This document shows positions 19,711 to 29,424 of a stretch of 64,000 nucleotides of DNA, piece by piece. Source of the DNA: Macrococcus armenti (GTDB taxonomy: Bacteria; Bacillota; Bacilli; Staphylococcales; Staphylococcaceae); contig NZ_CP083608.1 of assembly GCF_020097135.1 (NCBI RefSeq), forward strand, positions 744,001 to 808,000, read 5' to 3'. Numbering within the stretch: position 1 is the stretch's first letter; every line of letters begins with the position of its first letter. Both the position numbers and the translations under genes were made by a program. The notes beneath the pieces were generated by a model that worked only from the letters and a program-made list of their open reading frames with translations, did not search any database and was not told where the DNA came from.

Positions 19711-20973
19711 ATGAACTGGATAAAAAAGCATTTTGAAATACTCATCGGGTATATACTTGCTGTAATGCATATCACACTCGGCATATTTGTAATCGTGAAC
19801 TATAAACAAATTGCGCGCTTTGAAGATGTGAATATTAATAAGATGCATATGTACAGTTTCTTTGATTTTGTAAATATATATGCGTTTGAGCTGATTAAGT
19901 TGCTGAGTCATTACATTCATCAATTTACGCTCTTGTTCGGTGTGCTGTTTATCGTGATTGGTTTCGCGTTTTTCTATGTTTCACGCAAGTTAAAGGTGAC
20001 GACGCTTTTTGATCGAACAATCGCGCAGTTTTATTTACTGTTCAGTAGTTTATTATACATCGTTACTTCTATATTAATTTTCGAAATGTATGGTTTCTTT
20101 GCGCTGCTGTATTTATTTTTATTCGTAAGCGTCGTGTATTATACATTAAACCGCAAACGACTGAATGACAATTTTAGAAAGCTGCACCTGAACGTACTGA
20201 TTTTTATTTATGCACTTGCGTATTTCCTAACGCAGCTCGCTGTATATGATAATCTTGACAAAAGAAAAGTTACACCACTTGATGTAATGACAATTAACTT
20301 TTTCTTTATTATATTAACGGTGCTCGCTACACTTTGTTTAGTGAATTATGTGTTCTTAAAACGTACGTTAATGAAACCGAATACTGAGATGAAGCGTACT
20401 GAGAAACGCCGTGACTCTAAAGTAAGTCGTCTGTTACGAGAGAATACGAATATGACAATTAATAAACTTTCAGAAGAGTCGCTTAAACTTGATGAAAAGA
20501 TCGTATATTTCCTGAAGAAATTTTCACTATCAAATCTTATTAAATTAAATGAAGATGACATTCCATCGTGGTTCAGATTACCGAAATGGTTACGCATCTT
20601 TCATATAGAGATGGTGCTGAGTAGTTTACTCTTTTTAATTACCGCAATTGAGCTGAACAACAGAAATATATTATTCAGTGCAACAAAGTTCAATGTCGTT
20701 AAAATGCAGTACTTTTATGAATGGATTAATTTATTCGGATTACTCGTCATTATCATACTTTATATTTATTTTACGATAATGATTTTCTATAAATCGAAAG
20801 GTTATATCGGTCAATTATTTACGATATCTTTTTTATTGATTAAAGTGCTTGTTAGTTTTTATCTAATGATATTTAAAGGGATCAACTTATCGTTATTTAT
20901 CCCTCCGATACTGATATTATTAATTTTAATCATCTTACCACTGTATGCATTTCACATACGTCGTAAATATTAA
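19711..20973 (+). CDS. Multi-pass membrane protein of unknown function
   Basis: 420 residues with about ten hydrophobic segments: roughly 10-31, 72-90, 105-126, 127-145, 160-178, 190-212, 295-315, 336-358, 365-385 and 390-412. A basic, charged stretch (about 213-290, with EMKRTEKRRDSKVSRLLRE) probably forms a large cytoplasmic loop that splits it into a six-helix and a four-helix half. GAGGTGG precedes the ATG. It stands alone between the pur operon and the methyltransferase gene. I do not recognise the family; transporter or enzyme cannot be told apart. Confidence 0.7.
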   Translation: MNWIKKHFEILIGYILAVMHITLGIFVIVNYKQIARFEDVNINKMHMYSFFDFVNIYAFELIKLLSHYIHQFTLLFGVLFIVIGFAFFYVSRKLKVTTLFDRTIAQFYLLFSSLLYIVTSILIFEMYGFFALLYLFLFVSVVYYTLNRKRLNDNFRKLHLNVLIFIYALAYFLTQLAVYDNLDKRKVTPLDVMTINFFFIILTVLATLCLVNYVFLKRTLMKPNTEMKRTEKRRDSKVSRLLRENTNMTINKLSEESLKLDEKIVYFLKKFSLSNLIKLNEDDIPSWFRLPKWLRIFHIEMVLSSLLFLITAIELNNRNILFSATKFNVVKMQYFYEWINLFGLLVIIILYIYFTIMIFYKSKGYIGQLFTISFLLIKVLVSFYLMIFKGINLSLFIPPILILLILIILPLYAFHIRRKY

Positions 20974-21005
20974 TAATTTCATAGCGTTAAATTTGTGAAA
21001 TTCTA

Positions 21006-21034
21006 TTGTGTATCCCCCGTTTTCACGATATAAT
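21006..21034 (+). promoter_or_regulatory. SigA-type promoter of a candidate small RNA
   Basis: TTGTGT (21006-21011) and a consensus TATAAT (21029-21034) are separated by 17 bp. A terminator follows about 60 nt after the expected start, with no clear gene between. Confidence 0.6.
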
Positions 21035-21040
21035 TATTTT

Positions 21041-21127
21041 GGAAACGTTACCATGGGGATGGGGAAATTTCCGTGAATCAAATATTGAGCGTAAAATAGA
21101 CACTTCTTAGAGGTGTCTATTTTTTTG
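21041..21127 (+). ncRNA. Candidate small RNA, about 85 nt
   Basis: The unit lies between a strong promoter and a terminator. Its 5' part has a near-palindrome (ggaaacgttacc) and an unpaired-looking G-rich stretch, atggggatgggg, followed by aaatttcc. A seven-codon frame starts at the ATG of the G-rich part but has no ribosome site. It may instead be a regulatory leader for the methyltransferase gene at 21179. I matched it to no known RNA family. Confidence 0.45.
21094..21127 (+). terminator. Terminator of the candidate small RNA
   Basis: The 10-bp stem aaatagacac / gtgtctattt with a 9-nt loop runs into a T-rich tail. Confidence 0.8.
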
Positions 21128-21178
21128 TGTATGCATTTATGTGTTATAGTTATAGTATTAAAAATTAAGGAGAACGAT

Positions 21179-22345
21179 ATGAAAAACGTAACTGTAAAAC
21201 GCAGCAAACAGCAGAAGTTTACACATGGTTATTTATTGCTGGAAAAAGACGATGTACTGCAGTCGGACAAAATTGATGAAGGGGAATTGTTTACGGTTAA
21301 GCTTGAAAATGGTGACCTTATCGGCACATTTTATGCAGGGCATCAGAATAAAGGACTTGGATGGAAAGTAAGTGATGCTTATATACAATTTATTGATGCA
21401 TCATACTTCATCGATTTGTTTGAAAATGCAAAAGAGGAGCGTACGTCATTATTTAACAGTAGTGAAACGAATGCTTTTCGTTTGTATAATGGCGAAGGGG
21501 ATGGCCTTGGTGGCTTTACGATTGATCATTATGATGGTCATCTGCTTATTACATGGTACTCAAAAGGTATCTATCATTACAAAACGGATATCATTGAAGC
21601 GATTAAAGCAGTTTTCGATTATAAAACGATATATGAGAAACTTAGATATGATAAAAATGTGCCGACGAATGTCGTCAGTGACAATGAGGCTGAGTTTCCG
21701 ATTATTATTAAGGAAAACAATCTGCATTATATGATTGATTTAACGGACGGGGCAATGACTGGATTGTTTTTAGATCAGCGCGATGTGCGTAAAAAATTAC
21801 AGCAGATGGACACGAAACATAAAGATATGCTGAATTTATTTGCGTATTCGGGTGGCTTTTCAGTTGCAGTCGGTACAAATGGCTATAAAACGACGAATGT
21901 AGATATTGCGAAGCGTTCGATAGAATTAATGGAGCAGAACTTTGCGTTAAACGAGATGAATTTAGAAGATCAGACATTTATAACGATGGATGCATTTGAT
22001 GCATTAGCTTATTTTGCACGTCATCTGAAAACATTTGATATTATCGTTATCGATCCACCAAGCTTTTCACGCCATAAGAAGAAAGTGTTTACCGTGAAAG
22101 ATCATTATCATGAACTTGTGACAGAGGCGTTACCACTTGTGAATTACGGTGGATATCTTGTATTATCGACGAACGCATCAAACGTTTCATTAAAACAGTT
22201 CAGAGCGATGATAGAAGATACATTGAAAGATAAAGCCGACTATGAAATTACTCAAATTATGGGACTGCCGAAAGACTTCAGAACGACAGATAAATATAAA
22301 GCTTCAAAATATTTAAAAGTCGTTTTCGTAAAAATTAACGGTTAA
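21179..22345 (+). CDS. Class I SAM-dependent rRNA methyltransferase (RlmI-like)
   Basis: 388 residues from ATG 21179, preceded by AAGGAGAACG; the upstream in-frame codons cross the terminator and are rejected. N-terminal PUA-like domain, then a Rossmann methyltransferase domain: GLFLDQRDVRKKLQ, LNLFAYSGGFSVAVG (SAM loop), and the catalytic block DIIVIDPPSFSRHKKKVF. The family methylates a cytosine of 23S rRNA (RlmI in E. coli, YwbD/YccW type). The exact nucleotide target here is inferred. Confidence 0.85.
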   Translation: MKNVTVKRSKQQKFTHGYLLLEKDDVLQSDKIDEGELFTVKLENGDLIGTFYAGHQNKGLGWKVSDAYIQFIDASYFIDLFENAKEERTSLFNSSETNAFRLYNGEGDGLGGFTIDHYDGHLLITWYSKGIYHYKTDIIEAIKAVFDYKTIYEKLRYDKNVPTNVVSDNEAEFPIIIKENNLHYMIDLTDGAMTGLFLDQRDVRKKLQQMDTKHKDMLNLFAYSGGFSVAVGTNGYKTTNVDIAKRSIELMEQNFALNEMNLEDQTFITMDAFDALAYFARHLKTFDIIVIDPPSFSRHKKKVFTVKDHYHELVTEALPLVNYGGYLVLSTNASNVSLKQFRAMIEDTLKDKADYEITQIMGLPKDFRTTDKYKASKYLKVVFVKING

Positions 22346-22399
22346 TGCGTTAAAAATTTGGGAATACATGTGTATATAATTCAACAGGAGGCAATAACT

Positions 22400-22933
22400 A
22401 TGAGTTTATTAGATAAAGCAATTGATATGGCGTCAAAACAATTGACGAAAGAAGATAAAAAGCAGGTTATTAACAGTCTGCCACAAACTGAAGCGGACTT
22501 GATCGAACGTCGTAAACGCGCAGAAAGCATGCTGCATAATAAATCGTTAATGTCATCAGCTGCAGCAGTTGTACCAATTCCAGGGCTTGATGTAACTGCA
22601 GATTTAAAGTTAATGACAGATATTATCGAGAATATTAATAAAGAATACGGTTTAAGTCATAAACAAGTAAGTGGTTATACAGATGACATTAAACAGAAGA
22701 TTGTATTCTCAGCTGCGAAGTCAGGAAGTGACTTTATCGGTAAGAAAGTAACGAAAGGATTTGTAGCGGTCGTATTCAAAATGATGCTTCGTCGTGAAGC
22801 ATTAAAGCAATCGAAATGGGTACCTGTATTCGGACAGGCAGTGAGCGGTACAATCAGTTATTATATGATGAAGAAGCTCGGTGAGAAACATATTGAGAAA
22901 TGTGAACGTGTTGCACGAGAATTAATGGTGTAA
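22400..22933 (+). CDS. DUF697-like membrane-associated protein
   Basis: 177 residues from ATG 22400, chosen for the AGGAGG upstream. Amphipathic helices and two moderately hydrophobic stretches (SSAAAVVPIPGLDVTADLKLM and WVPVFGQAVSGTISYYMMKKLG) resemble the DUF697 pattern, with the PIPGLDV motif. The C-terminus is helical and basic. Function is unknown; it lies between the methyltransferase and ptsH with no shared pathway evident. Confidence 0.6.
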   Translation: MSLLDKAIDMASKQLTKEDKKQVINSLPQTEADLIERRKRAESMLHNKSLMSSAAAVVPIPGLDVTADLKLMTDIIENINKEYGLSHKQVSGYTDDIKQKIVFSAAKSGSDFIGKKVTKGFVAVVFKMMLRREALKQSKWVPVFGQAVSGTISYYMMKKLGEKHIEKCERVARELMV

Positions 22934-22981
22934 ACATTTTGTGAACATTTGCACAATTTCGCTATAAAACGTATCAAATCG

Positions 22982-23010
22982 TTGAGTTTACAAAAAAATT
23001 TTGGTATATT
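22982..23010 (+). promoter_or_regulatory. Promoter of ptsHI
   Basis: TTGAGT (22982-22987) and TATATT (23005-23010) with 17 bp between. The sequence tgaaaacgtataga just downstream resembles a CcpA cre site with two mismatches. Confidence 0.55.
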
Positions 23011-23077
23011 GAAAACGTATAGACAAGTGTTTATATATTAAACTAATGCATAATGCAGCCTAAAGGAGACTATTATT

Positions 23078-23344
23078 ATGGAACAAAAATCTTACGTAAT
23101 TATCGATGAAACAGGAATTCACGCACGTCCAGCAACAATGTTAGTTCAAACAGCTAGCAAATTTGAATCTGACATTCAGTTAGAATATAACGCGAAAAAA
23201 GTAAACTTAAAATCAATCATGGGTGTTATGAGTTTAGGTGTTGGTAAAGACGCTGAAATTACAATTTACGCTGAAGGTAGCGATGAGAAAGAAGCAATCG
23301 ATGCAATTAGCGAAGTTTTAGTAAAAGAAGGCTTAAGCAAATAA
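23078..23344 (+). CDS. ptsH: Phosphocarrier protein HPr
   Basis: 88 residues, standard. His15 in [11 protein letters not shown] takes phosphate from enzyme I, and Ser46 in [11 protein letters not shown] is the HPr-kinase site that links HPr to CcpA in Firmicutes. AAAGGAGAC precedes the ATG. The stop overlaps ptsI (TAATGA). Confidence 0.97.
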   Translation: MEQKSYVIIDETGIHARPATMLVQTASKFESDIQLEYNAKKVNLKSIMGVMSLGVGKDAEITIYAEGSDEKEAIDAISEVLVKEGLSK

Positions 23345-25053
23345 TGACGACTTTAAAAGGTATTGGTGCATCAGATGGCATCGCAATTGCAAAAGCATAC
23401 CTTTTGATTGAACCTGATTTATCATTTTCGAATGATACAGTATCAGATGTTGACGCTGAAGTTGAGAAATTTAAAGCTGCAGTGAACCAATCTAAAGTTG
23501 AATTAACACAAATTCGTAATAATGCAGAAGTTGCGCTTGGAGCTGATAAAGCAGCAATCTTTGATGCACATTTATTAGTATTAGAAGATCCGGAACTTAT
23601 AAACCCGATTGAAGAGAATATTCGTAACAATAAGATGAACGCAGCAGCGAGTTTATCAGAAGTTTCTACAAACTTCGTAAACATCTTTGAATCGATGGAT
23701 AATGAGTATATGAGAGAACGTGCAGCAGATATTAAAGACGTATCGAAGCGTGTACTTTCACATATTTTAGGTGTTGCTTTACCGAATCCGACATTGATCG
23801 ATGAGCCTGTTGTTATCATCGCTGAAGATTTAACGCCATCAGATACAGCACAATTGAACAAGAAGTTCGTTCAAGGATTTGCGACAAATATCGGTGGTCG
23901 TACGAGTCACTCAGCAATTATGAGTCGTTCATTAGAAATTCCTGCAGTCGTAGGAACTAAAAATGTAACGGAATCAGTACAGCAAGGTGACTTTGTTATC
24001 GTTGATGGTTTATCTGGAGAAGTGATTGTAAATCCTGATGAATTGACAATTACAGGTTATAAAGCGCGTCAAGCTGAATTCTTACAGGAAAAAGAAGAAC
24101 TTAAACAGCTTGTGAGTGATAAGACTGTAACGAAAGAAGGCGTTCATGTAGAACTTGCAGCAAACATTGGTACACCGAATGATTTAGATGGTGTTAAAAA
24201 CAATGGTGCTGAAGGTATCGGTTTATACCGTACTGAGTTTTTATACATGGGTCGCGATGCGATGCCAACTGAAGATGAACAGTTTGAAGCTTATAAGAAA
24301 GTATTATCTGAGATGGACGGTAAACGTGTTGTTGTACGTACTTTAGATATCGGTGGCGATAAAGAGTTACCATATTTAAACTTACCGAAAGAGATGAACC
24401 CATTCTTAGGTTACCGTGCAATTCGTTTATGTCTTGATCAGCAGGATATATTCAGAACACAGCTCCGTGCATTATTACGTGCATCAAGCTACGGTAAATT
24501 AAGCATTATGTTCCCGATGATTGCTACGATTAACGAATTCCGTGATGCAAAAGCAATCTTAGAAGAAGAGAAACAACAGTTACTTGCAGATAAAGTGAAA
24601 GTTGCAGATGATATCGAACTTGGTATTATGGTGGAAATTCCATCTACTGCAGCGATGGCTGATATTTTTGCGAAAGAAGTTGACTTCTTCAGTATCGGAA
24701 CGAACGACCTGATTCAGTATACGATGGCAGCAGACCGTATGAGCGAACGCGTTTCTTATCTATACCAGCCATATAATCCAGCAATTTTAAGACTTGTGAA
24801 ACAAGTTATTGATGCGAGTCATAAAGAAGGTAAATGGACTGGTATGTGTGGAGAAATGGCAGGAGATACGACTGCGATTCCATTATTATTAGGTTTAGGC
24901 CTTGATGAATTCAGTATGAGTGCGACAAGCATCTTAAAAGCACGTCGTCAAATTAAAAACTTAAGCCAACCAGAAATGGCTAAAGTTGCTGAACAGGCAT
25001 TAAACTGTGCAACACAAGAAGAAGTTGTGAAGCTTGTAGAAGCTTACCTATAA
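23344..25053 (+). CDS. ptsI: PTS enzyme I
   Basis: 569 residues. Phosphorylates HPr from phosphoenolpyruvate. The active His189 is in [13 protein letters not shown]; the PEP-binding barrel shows [42 protein letters not shown] and GMCGEMAGD. It overlaps ptsH by one base and closes with a 14-bp perfect palindrome. Confidence 0.97.
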   Translation: MTTLKGIGASDGIAIAKAYLLIEPDLSFSNDTVSDVDAEVEKFKAAVNQSKVELTQIRNNAEVALGADKAAIFDAHLLVLEDPELINPIEENIRNNKMNAAASLSEVSTNFVNIFESMDNEYMRERAADIKDVSKRVLSHILGVALPNPTLIDEPVVIIAEDLTPSDTAQLNKKFVQGFATNIGGRTSHSAIMSRSLEIPAVVGTKNVTESVQQGDFVIVDGLSGEVIVNPDELTITGYKARQAEFLQEKEELKQLVSDKTVTKEGVHVELAANIGTPNDLDGVKNNGAEGIGLYRTEFLYMGRDAMPTEDEQFEAYKKVLSEMDGKRVVVRTLDIGGDKELPYLNLPKEMNPFLGYRAIRLCLDQQDIFRTQLRALLRASSYGKLSIMFPMIATINEFRDAKAILEEEKQQLLADKVKVADDIELGIMVEIPSTAAMADIFAKEVDFFSIGTNDLIQYTMAADRMSERVSYLYQPYNPAILRLVKQVIDASHKEGKWTGMCGEMAGDTTAIPLLLGLGLDEFSMSATSILKARRQIKNLSQPEMAKVAEQALNCATQEEVVKLVEAYL

Positions 25054-25080
25054 AAAAGAGCAGCGTACGCTGCTCTTTTT
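25053..25080. terminator. Bidirectional terminator between ptsI and the phosphoesterase gene
   Basis: A perfect 14-bp inverted repeat (aaaaagagcagcgt and complement) lies between the two convergent stops, with A and T runs at its two ends. Confidence 0.9.
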
Positions 25081-25903
25081 ATTTTATTTCAAATAATGTT
25101 ATTTCTGGTCTGGCACCGATTCGGAATGGAAAATGTGTCGTCCCAAGTCCATTTGATGTATACAGTTTCATTTTTCGGCGTTTATACTTTAACGTATATA
25201 ATCCGCTATAATATTTCCTGCCGAGCATCGGTCTGATCGGAGCGCCGATAATTGGCAGTCGAATTTGTCCGCCGTGAGAATGGCCTGATAACTGCAGATC
25301 GATGTCGAATCGTTTCGTGAATCTTGCGAAATCAGGTTCGTGAACGAGTGCAATCGTATATGCGGAGTTATCTTTATTTCTAAGCATCTGCTTTATATTA
25401 CCACCACTATTAATAATATCGTCCGTACCGCATATATAAATTGCTTCATCATCAAAGTGAATATATTTACCGTAATTGTTTAACACTTCGATTTCTGCAT
25501 GATGCATCATTCGCTCTAGATCGTGTGTACGATGTGCACGCTGATCGTGATTGCCATACACGAAAAATTTATGTTTAGCACGTATTGTTTTTAGTAATGG
25601 AATATAGCGCGCTGAATTTTCTTTAAAACGGTCGAGATTATCGAACATATCTCCAGTAATACAGACGATATGTGGTTTCAAGTCATTTACTTCTTGAATC
25701 ACTTGGATTAAATCATCGTAACTGAACTGAAAACCGATATGCAAATCAGAGATATGGACGATTTTAAGTGGTGTGTCATGGTGTTCTTTTAAGCCGTTAA
25801 GTTTAACTGTATTAATTGTTAACTTGTGTAATGGATTTCGTACATATGGGATAAGGCTTTCCCCGAAACGGTCAATAAATGAATACATTAAATGTTTAAG
25901 CAT
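25079..25903 (-). CDS. Metallophosphoesterase (YkuE-like)
   Basis: About 274 residues from ATG 25903, which overlaps the stop of the glutaredoxin gene; a longer frame from 25954 is possible. All dimetal motifs are seen: HISDLHIG, GDMFDNLDR, YGNHDQRAH and SGHSHGGQIRLP. The N-terminal hydrophobic-basic part may be a membrane anchor. The family includes hydrolases acting on nucleotides or lipid-linked phosphates; the substrate here is unknown. Confidence 0.82.
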   Translation of the reverse strand: MLKHLMYSFIDRFGESLIPYVRNPLHKLTINTVKLNGLKEHHDTPLKIVHISDLHIGFQFSYDDLIQVIQEVNDLKPHIVCITGDMFDNLDRFKENSARYIPLLKTIRAKHKFFVYGNHDQRAHRTHDLERMMHHAEIEVLNNYGKYIHFDDEAIYICGTDDIINSGGNIKQMLRNKDNSAYTIALVHEPDFARFTKRFDIDLQLSGHSHGGQIRLPIIGAPIRPMLGRKYYSGLYTLKYKRRKMKLYTSNGLGTTHFPFRIGARPEITLFEIK

Positions 25904-26120
25904 TGAGATACGCTTCAATCTTCTCGATATCCGGCTGATAAAATAGCGTGTCATCTATTTTAATCAGTGGGGTACTCATCGCGTTATAATCAATCATTTC
26001 AATCTTATATGGCATATGCTTAATATTTTTCTCGATAAATACATAACCTTTATTTGTGAAATATTGTTTTATAAATGTGCACGGTGGACAATCATCCTGC
26101 GTATAAATTTCTATGTTCAT
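25896..26120 (-). CDS. Glutaredoxin-like protein
   Basis: 74 residues with the redox motif Cys11-Pro-Pro-Cys14 (TQDDCPPCTFIKQYF) and the cis-Pro loop MSTPLIKIDD. Thioredoxin-fold disulfide reductant of the NrdH/glutaredoxin size. AAAGGAG lies upstream. It overlaps the phosphoesterase gene, so the two are co-transcribed. The same gene lies beside ptsI and cydA in Staphylococcus as I know that region. Confidence 0.85.
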   Translation of the reverse strand: MNIEIYTQDDCPPCTFIKQYFTNKGYVFIEKNIKHMPYKIEMIDYNAMSTPLIKIDDTLFYQPDIEKIEAYLNA

Positions 26121-26228
26121 CTGAATACTCCTTTAATCATCATAATGAGAAGATTATAACACAGATTTGTCATAATTAAGCGGTTCAATTACTTTTAAAA
26201 AAGGAAATTGTAATATACAATTATAATT

Positions 26229-26246
26229 ATGTGAGTATTATCACAA
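26229..26246. promoter_or_regulatory. Rex-like operator upstream of cydA
   Basis: TGTGA-gtatta-TCACA is an exact 5-bp inverted repeat with a 6-bp centre, as in the redox repressor Rex site. It lies just after a TATAAT (26222-26227) and overlaps the leader before the cydA ribosome site, a position fit for blocking transcription while NADH is low. Confidence 0.75.
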
Positions 26247-26262
26247 AAGGAGGATTATATTA

Positions 26263-27615
26263 ATGGACGGACTCGTTATGAGTAGAATATTAACTGCGAT
26301 GACATTAGGATTTCATATTATTTTCGCAACCATTGGTGTTGGAATGCCACTTATGATTATGATTGCAGAAGGTATCGGAATTAAGACAGGTAATATGAAG
26401 TATATCGCGCTTGCCAGACGTATGGCGAAAGCGTTCACGATTACAGTTGCAGTCGGTGTTGTAACTGGAACAATAATCGGTCTGCAGCTGTCACTTTTAT
26501 GGCCATCGTTTATGAAGCTTGGTGGTCAGGTCATTGCATTGCCTTTATTTATGGAAACATTTGCGTTTTTCTTTGAAGCAATATTTTTAAGTATTTATTT
26601 GTACACATGGGATCGCTTTAAAAACAAATGGATTCACTGGGCGCTTAATATTCCGATTATTATCGGTTCAACTTTAAGTGCACTGTTTATTACGAGTGTG
26701 AACTCATTTATGAATACACCACAAGGATTTGAAGTGAAAAACGGTGTGCTCGTTAATATTGATCCGATTGCAGCGATGTTTAACCCATCATTTATCGTGC
26801 GTTCATTCCACGTTATTACAACTGGTGGTATGACGATTGCATTCTGTGTCGCGAGTGTGGCAGCTGTAAAGTTACTGAAAGATAGATTCAGTGAAGACCG
26901 TGATTATCATAAATCAGCATTGCATATGGCGATGATTATCGGTCTCGTATTCAGTTTACTGACGATTCTTGCAGGAGATTTATCAGCGAAATTTTTACAT
27001 CAAGAGCAACCTGAGAAATTAGCAGCGATGGAATGGCACTTTGAAACTGAAAAGAATGCAGATTTAGTACTTTTCGGTGTGCTTGACGAAAAAACGCAGG
27101 AAGTAAAAGGTGCATTAAAAATTCCGGGCGTATTAAGCTTTTTAGCTGATAATAGCTTTAATACAGAAGTAAAGGGACTGAACGAATTCCCTAAAGATGA
27201 ACAGCCACCACTTATCGTTCATTATTTCTTTGACTTAATGGTGTTCTTCGGAATGTTTGCATTTGCAGTTAGCGTTTTGTATGTCATTTTAAGAAAAGTA
27301 CGTAAAAGTGCAAGCACGAATAACTTTATGCTGTATATGACAGCCCTTACTGGACCACTATGTATGTTAGCGATTGAATTTGGATGGTTCTTAGCTGAAA
27401 TGGGACGTCAGCCATGGTTGCTGAGAGGATACATGAAAGTAGCGCAAGGTGTGACGCATGCTGAAGGTGTCAGTCTGGTACTTGTCGCATTCGGTATACT
27501 GTACTTAATACTTGCGTTCAGCTGTAGCTACGTACTTATTCGCATGTTCAAGGATAAGTCAGCATCAAGTGATATCGAACTGTATGAAAAGACATATAAT
27601 GGGGGTAGAGCATAA
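26263..27615 (+). CDS. cydA: Cytochrome bd-type quinol oxidase subunit I
   Basis: 450 residues with about nine membrane helices. It holds the hemes and the quinol site. Family marks are the N-terminal helix with His18 (TLGFHIIFATIGVG), SFHVITTGGM, and GWFLAEMGRQPWLLRGYM near the end. The quinol loop is short, as in the cyanide-insensitive or Gram-positive subgroup. GGAGG precedes ATG. It is coupled to cydB by a one-base overlap and probably controlled by Rex. Confidence 0.94.
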   Translation: MDGLVMSRILTAMTLGFHIIFATIGVGMPLMIMIAEGIGIKTGNMKYIALARRMAKAFTITVAVGVVTGTIIGLQLSLLWPSFMKLGGQVIALPLFMETFAFFFEAIFLSIYLYTWDRFKNKWIHWALNIPIIIGSTLSALFITSVNSFMNTPQGFEVKNGVLVNIDPIAAMFNPSFIVRSFHVITTGGMTIAFCVASVAAVKLLKDRFSEDRDYHKSALHMAMIIGLVFSLLTILAGDLSAKFLHQEQPEKLAAMEWHFETEKNADLVLFGVLDEKTQEVKGALKIPGVLSFLADNSFNTEVKGLNEFPKDEQPPLIVHYFFDLMVFFGMFAFAVSVLYVILRKVRKSASTNNFMLYMTALTGPLCMLAIEFGWFLAEMGRQPWLLRGYMKVAQGVTHAEGVSLVLVAFGILYLILAFSCSYVLIRMFKDKSASSDIELYEKTYNGGRA

Positions 27616-28634
27616 TGGACTATCAACATATTGGTATACTTGTACTTTGGACATTCCTGTTCGGTTATATCATATTAGGATCGATTGATTTCGGCGCAGG
27701 ATTCTTTATTTTATACGCGAAAGTTACGCGACAGGAAAATGCGCTGCGTGACGTCATTAAACGTTATTTAAACCCTGTATGGGAAGTGACGAACGTTTTC
27801 CTTGTGTTCTTCTTCGTAGGAATTGTCGGGTTCTTCCCGGATACTGCATACTATTTTGGTACGACGTTATTAATTCCTGTCAGTATCGCATTACTGCTAC
27901 TAACGATTCGTGGGAGTTTCTATGCATTTGAAACGTACGGTAAAGATTCTAAACTCGCATGGGTCGCATTGTACGGTATTAGCGGTTTATTAATTCCGGC
28001 TGCATTCTCAACAGTATTAACAATTTCTGAAGGCGGCTTTATTCATGAGACGAAAAAAGGGGTAGAGCTGGACTGGTTAGAATTACTGATGAGCCCGTTT
28101 TCATGGAGCGTCGTATTTTTATGTATTATATCGGTGCTCTTTATTTCTGCAGCATTTTTAACTGTTTATGCAAAGCGCGCGAAAGATATGCAGGCATATA
28201 CAATTTTAAGAAAATGGTATTTAATTTGGGCATTGCCAATGTTAATCATTTGTCAGTTTACATTTTTAAGTTTACGACAGCAAAATGAACAGCACTTTAA
28301 TACAGCAGTGGGTAACTACTGGTGGCTGTTTGGATTAAGTATCATATTTTTCTTAATTGCACTGGCACTGTATTACTTCGAGAAATCACTCGATATTGCA
28401 TTTGTCTTTGTCGTGCTGCAGTTCGCTACAGCATTTTACGGATATGGTATTAGTAAATTACCTTACATTTTATATCCGTATGTGAACATGGATAAAGCAG
28501 TCGTGAATGAAACGATGGCATTTTATTTAGTCATTGTGTTTATTTTAGGTTTACTTTTACTTATCCCTTCTTTATATTTATTATTAAGATTATTTATCTT
28601 TGATGCAGATTATGTCAAAGGGAAAAAGAAATAA
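27615..28634 (+). CDS. cydB: Cytochrome bd-type quinol oxidase subunit II
   Basis: 339 residues, about eight hydrophobic helices. The N-terminus LWTFLFGYIILGSIDFGAGFFI contains the family glycine and aspartate pattern. Partner of CydA in quinol oxidation at low oxygen. One-base overlap with cydA (TAATGG) indicates coupled translation. Confidence 0.93.
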   Translation: MDYQHIGILVLWTFLFGYIILGSIDFGAGFFILYAKVTRQENALRDVIKRYLNPVWEVTNVFLVFFFVGIVGFFPDTAYYFGTTLLIPVSIALLLLTIRGSFYAFETYGKDSKLAWVALYGISGLLIPAAFSTVLTISEGGFIHETKKGVELDWLELLMSPFSWSVVFLCIISVLFISAAFLTVYAKRAKDMQAYTILRKWYLIWALPMLIICQFTFLSLRQQNEQHFNTAVGNYWWLFGLSIIFFLIALALYYFEKSLDIAFVFVVLQFATAFYGYGISKLPYILYPYVNMDKAVVNETMAFYLVIVFILGLLLLIPSLYLLLRLFIFDADYVKGKKK

Positions 28635-28649
28635 CAAGGGGTAGTTTAA

Positions 28650-29312
28650 ATGGAAAAAGAATTCGTTGTCATCGGTCTTGGTCGATTCGGTGGAAGTATC
28701 GTAAAAGAATTAAATGAATTAGATATAGACGTTATGGCGATTGACTCAGATGAAGCACGTGTAAATGAATATGCTGATATCGCAACGCACGCTGTTATTG
28801 CGGATACAACAGATGAAAATGTACTGAAAAGTTTAGGCATTCGTAACTTTGATCACGTAATTGTAGCGATAGGTGATAATATTCAGGCGAGCATACTGAC
28901 AACATTAATATTAAAGGATTTAGGTGTTAAGAAAGTAACAGCTAAAGCACAAAATGACTATCATGCGAAAGTATTGAATAAAATCGGAGCGGATACAGTC
29001 GTGCATCCGGAACGAGATATGGGACGCCGTATTGCACATAACTTAGCAAGTTCGTCAGTACTGGATTATCTAGAGTTATCAGATGAACATTCAATCGTTG
29101 AGATTCGTGCCGGAGAAGCATTGCAGGGACGTACGATTTTAGAGCTTGATATACGTGCGAACTATGGTATTAACATTATTGCTGTAAAACGCGGTAAAGA
29201 AATTATCGTATCACCGGATCCAACGGTTGATATTGAACATGGCGATATATTAATAATGATCGGGCATGACAACGATCTGAACCGCTTTGAGAAAAAAATA
29301 ATGAAAGAATAA
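28650..29312 (+). CDS. ktrA: Potassium uptake regulatory protein (RCK subunit)
   Basis: 220 residues. TrkA-N Rossmann domain with VIGLGRFGGSIVKEL and the acidic end of strand 2 (VMAIDSDEARV), then a TrkA-C domain from about residue 135 (RAGEALQGRTILELDIRANYGINIIAVKRG). It forms the cytosolic ring that gates a Ktr potassium channel and binds nucleotides. The membrane subunit is not in this window. AAGGGG lies upstream. The same position, after cydAB and before rnjA, is known from Staphylococcus. Confidence 0.9.
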   Translation: MEKEFVVIGLGRFGGSIVKELNELDIDVMAIDSDEARVNEYADIATHAVIADTTDENVLKSLGIRNFDHVIVAIGDNIQASILTTLILKDLGVKKVTAKAQNDYHAKVLNKIGADTVVHPERDMGRRIAHNLASSSVLDYLELSDEHSIVEIRAGEALQGRTILELDIRANYGINIIAVKRGKEIIVSPDPTVDIEHGDILIMIGHDNDLNRFEKKIMKE

Positions 29313-29424
29313 TAGCAAGAGTCTGTAACTGCCACAAGCAAAACCGAGCAAAACTAATAAATCGCTCTTTGTAGTGAACCCTAAAAGTTAGACTATTTGG
29401 AATGGAGAAATCCATTCCATTTTT

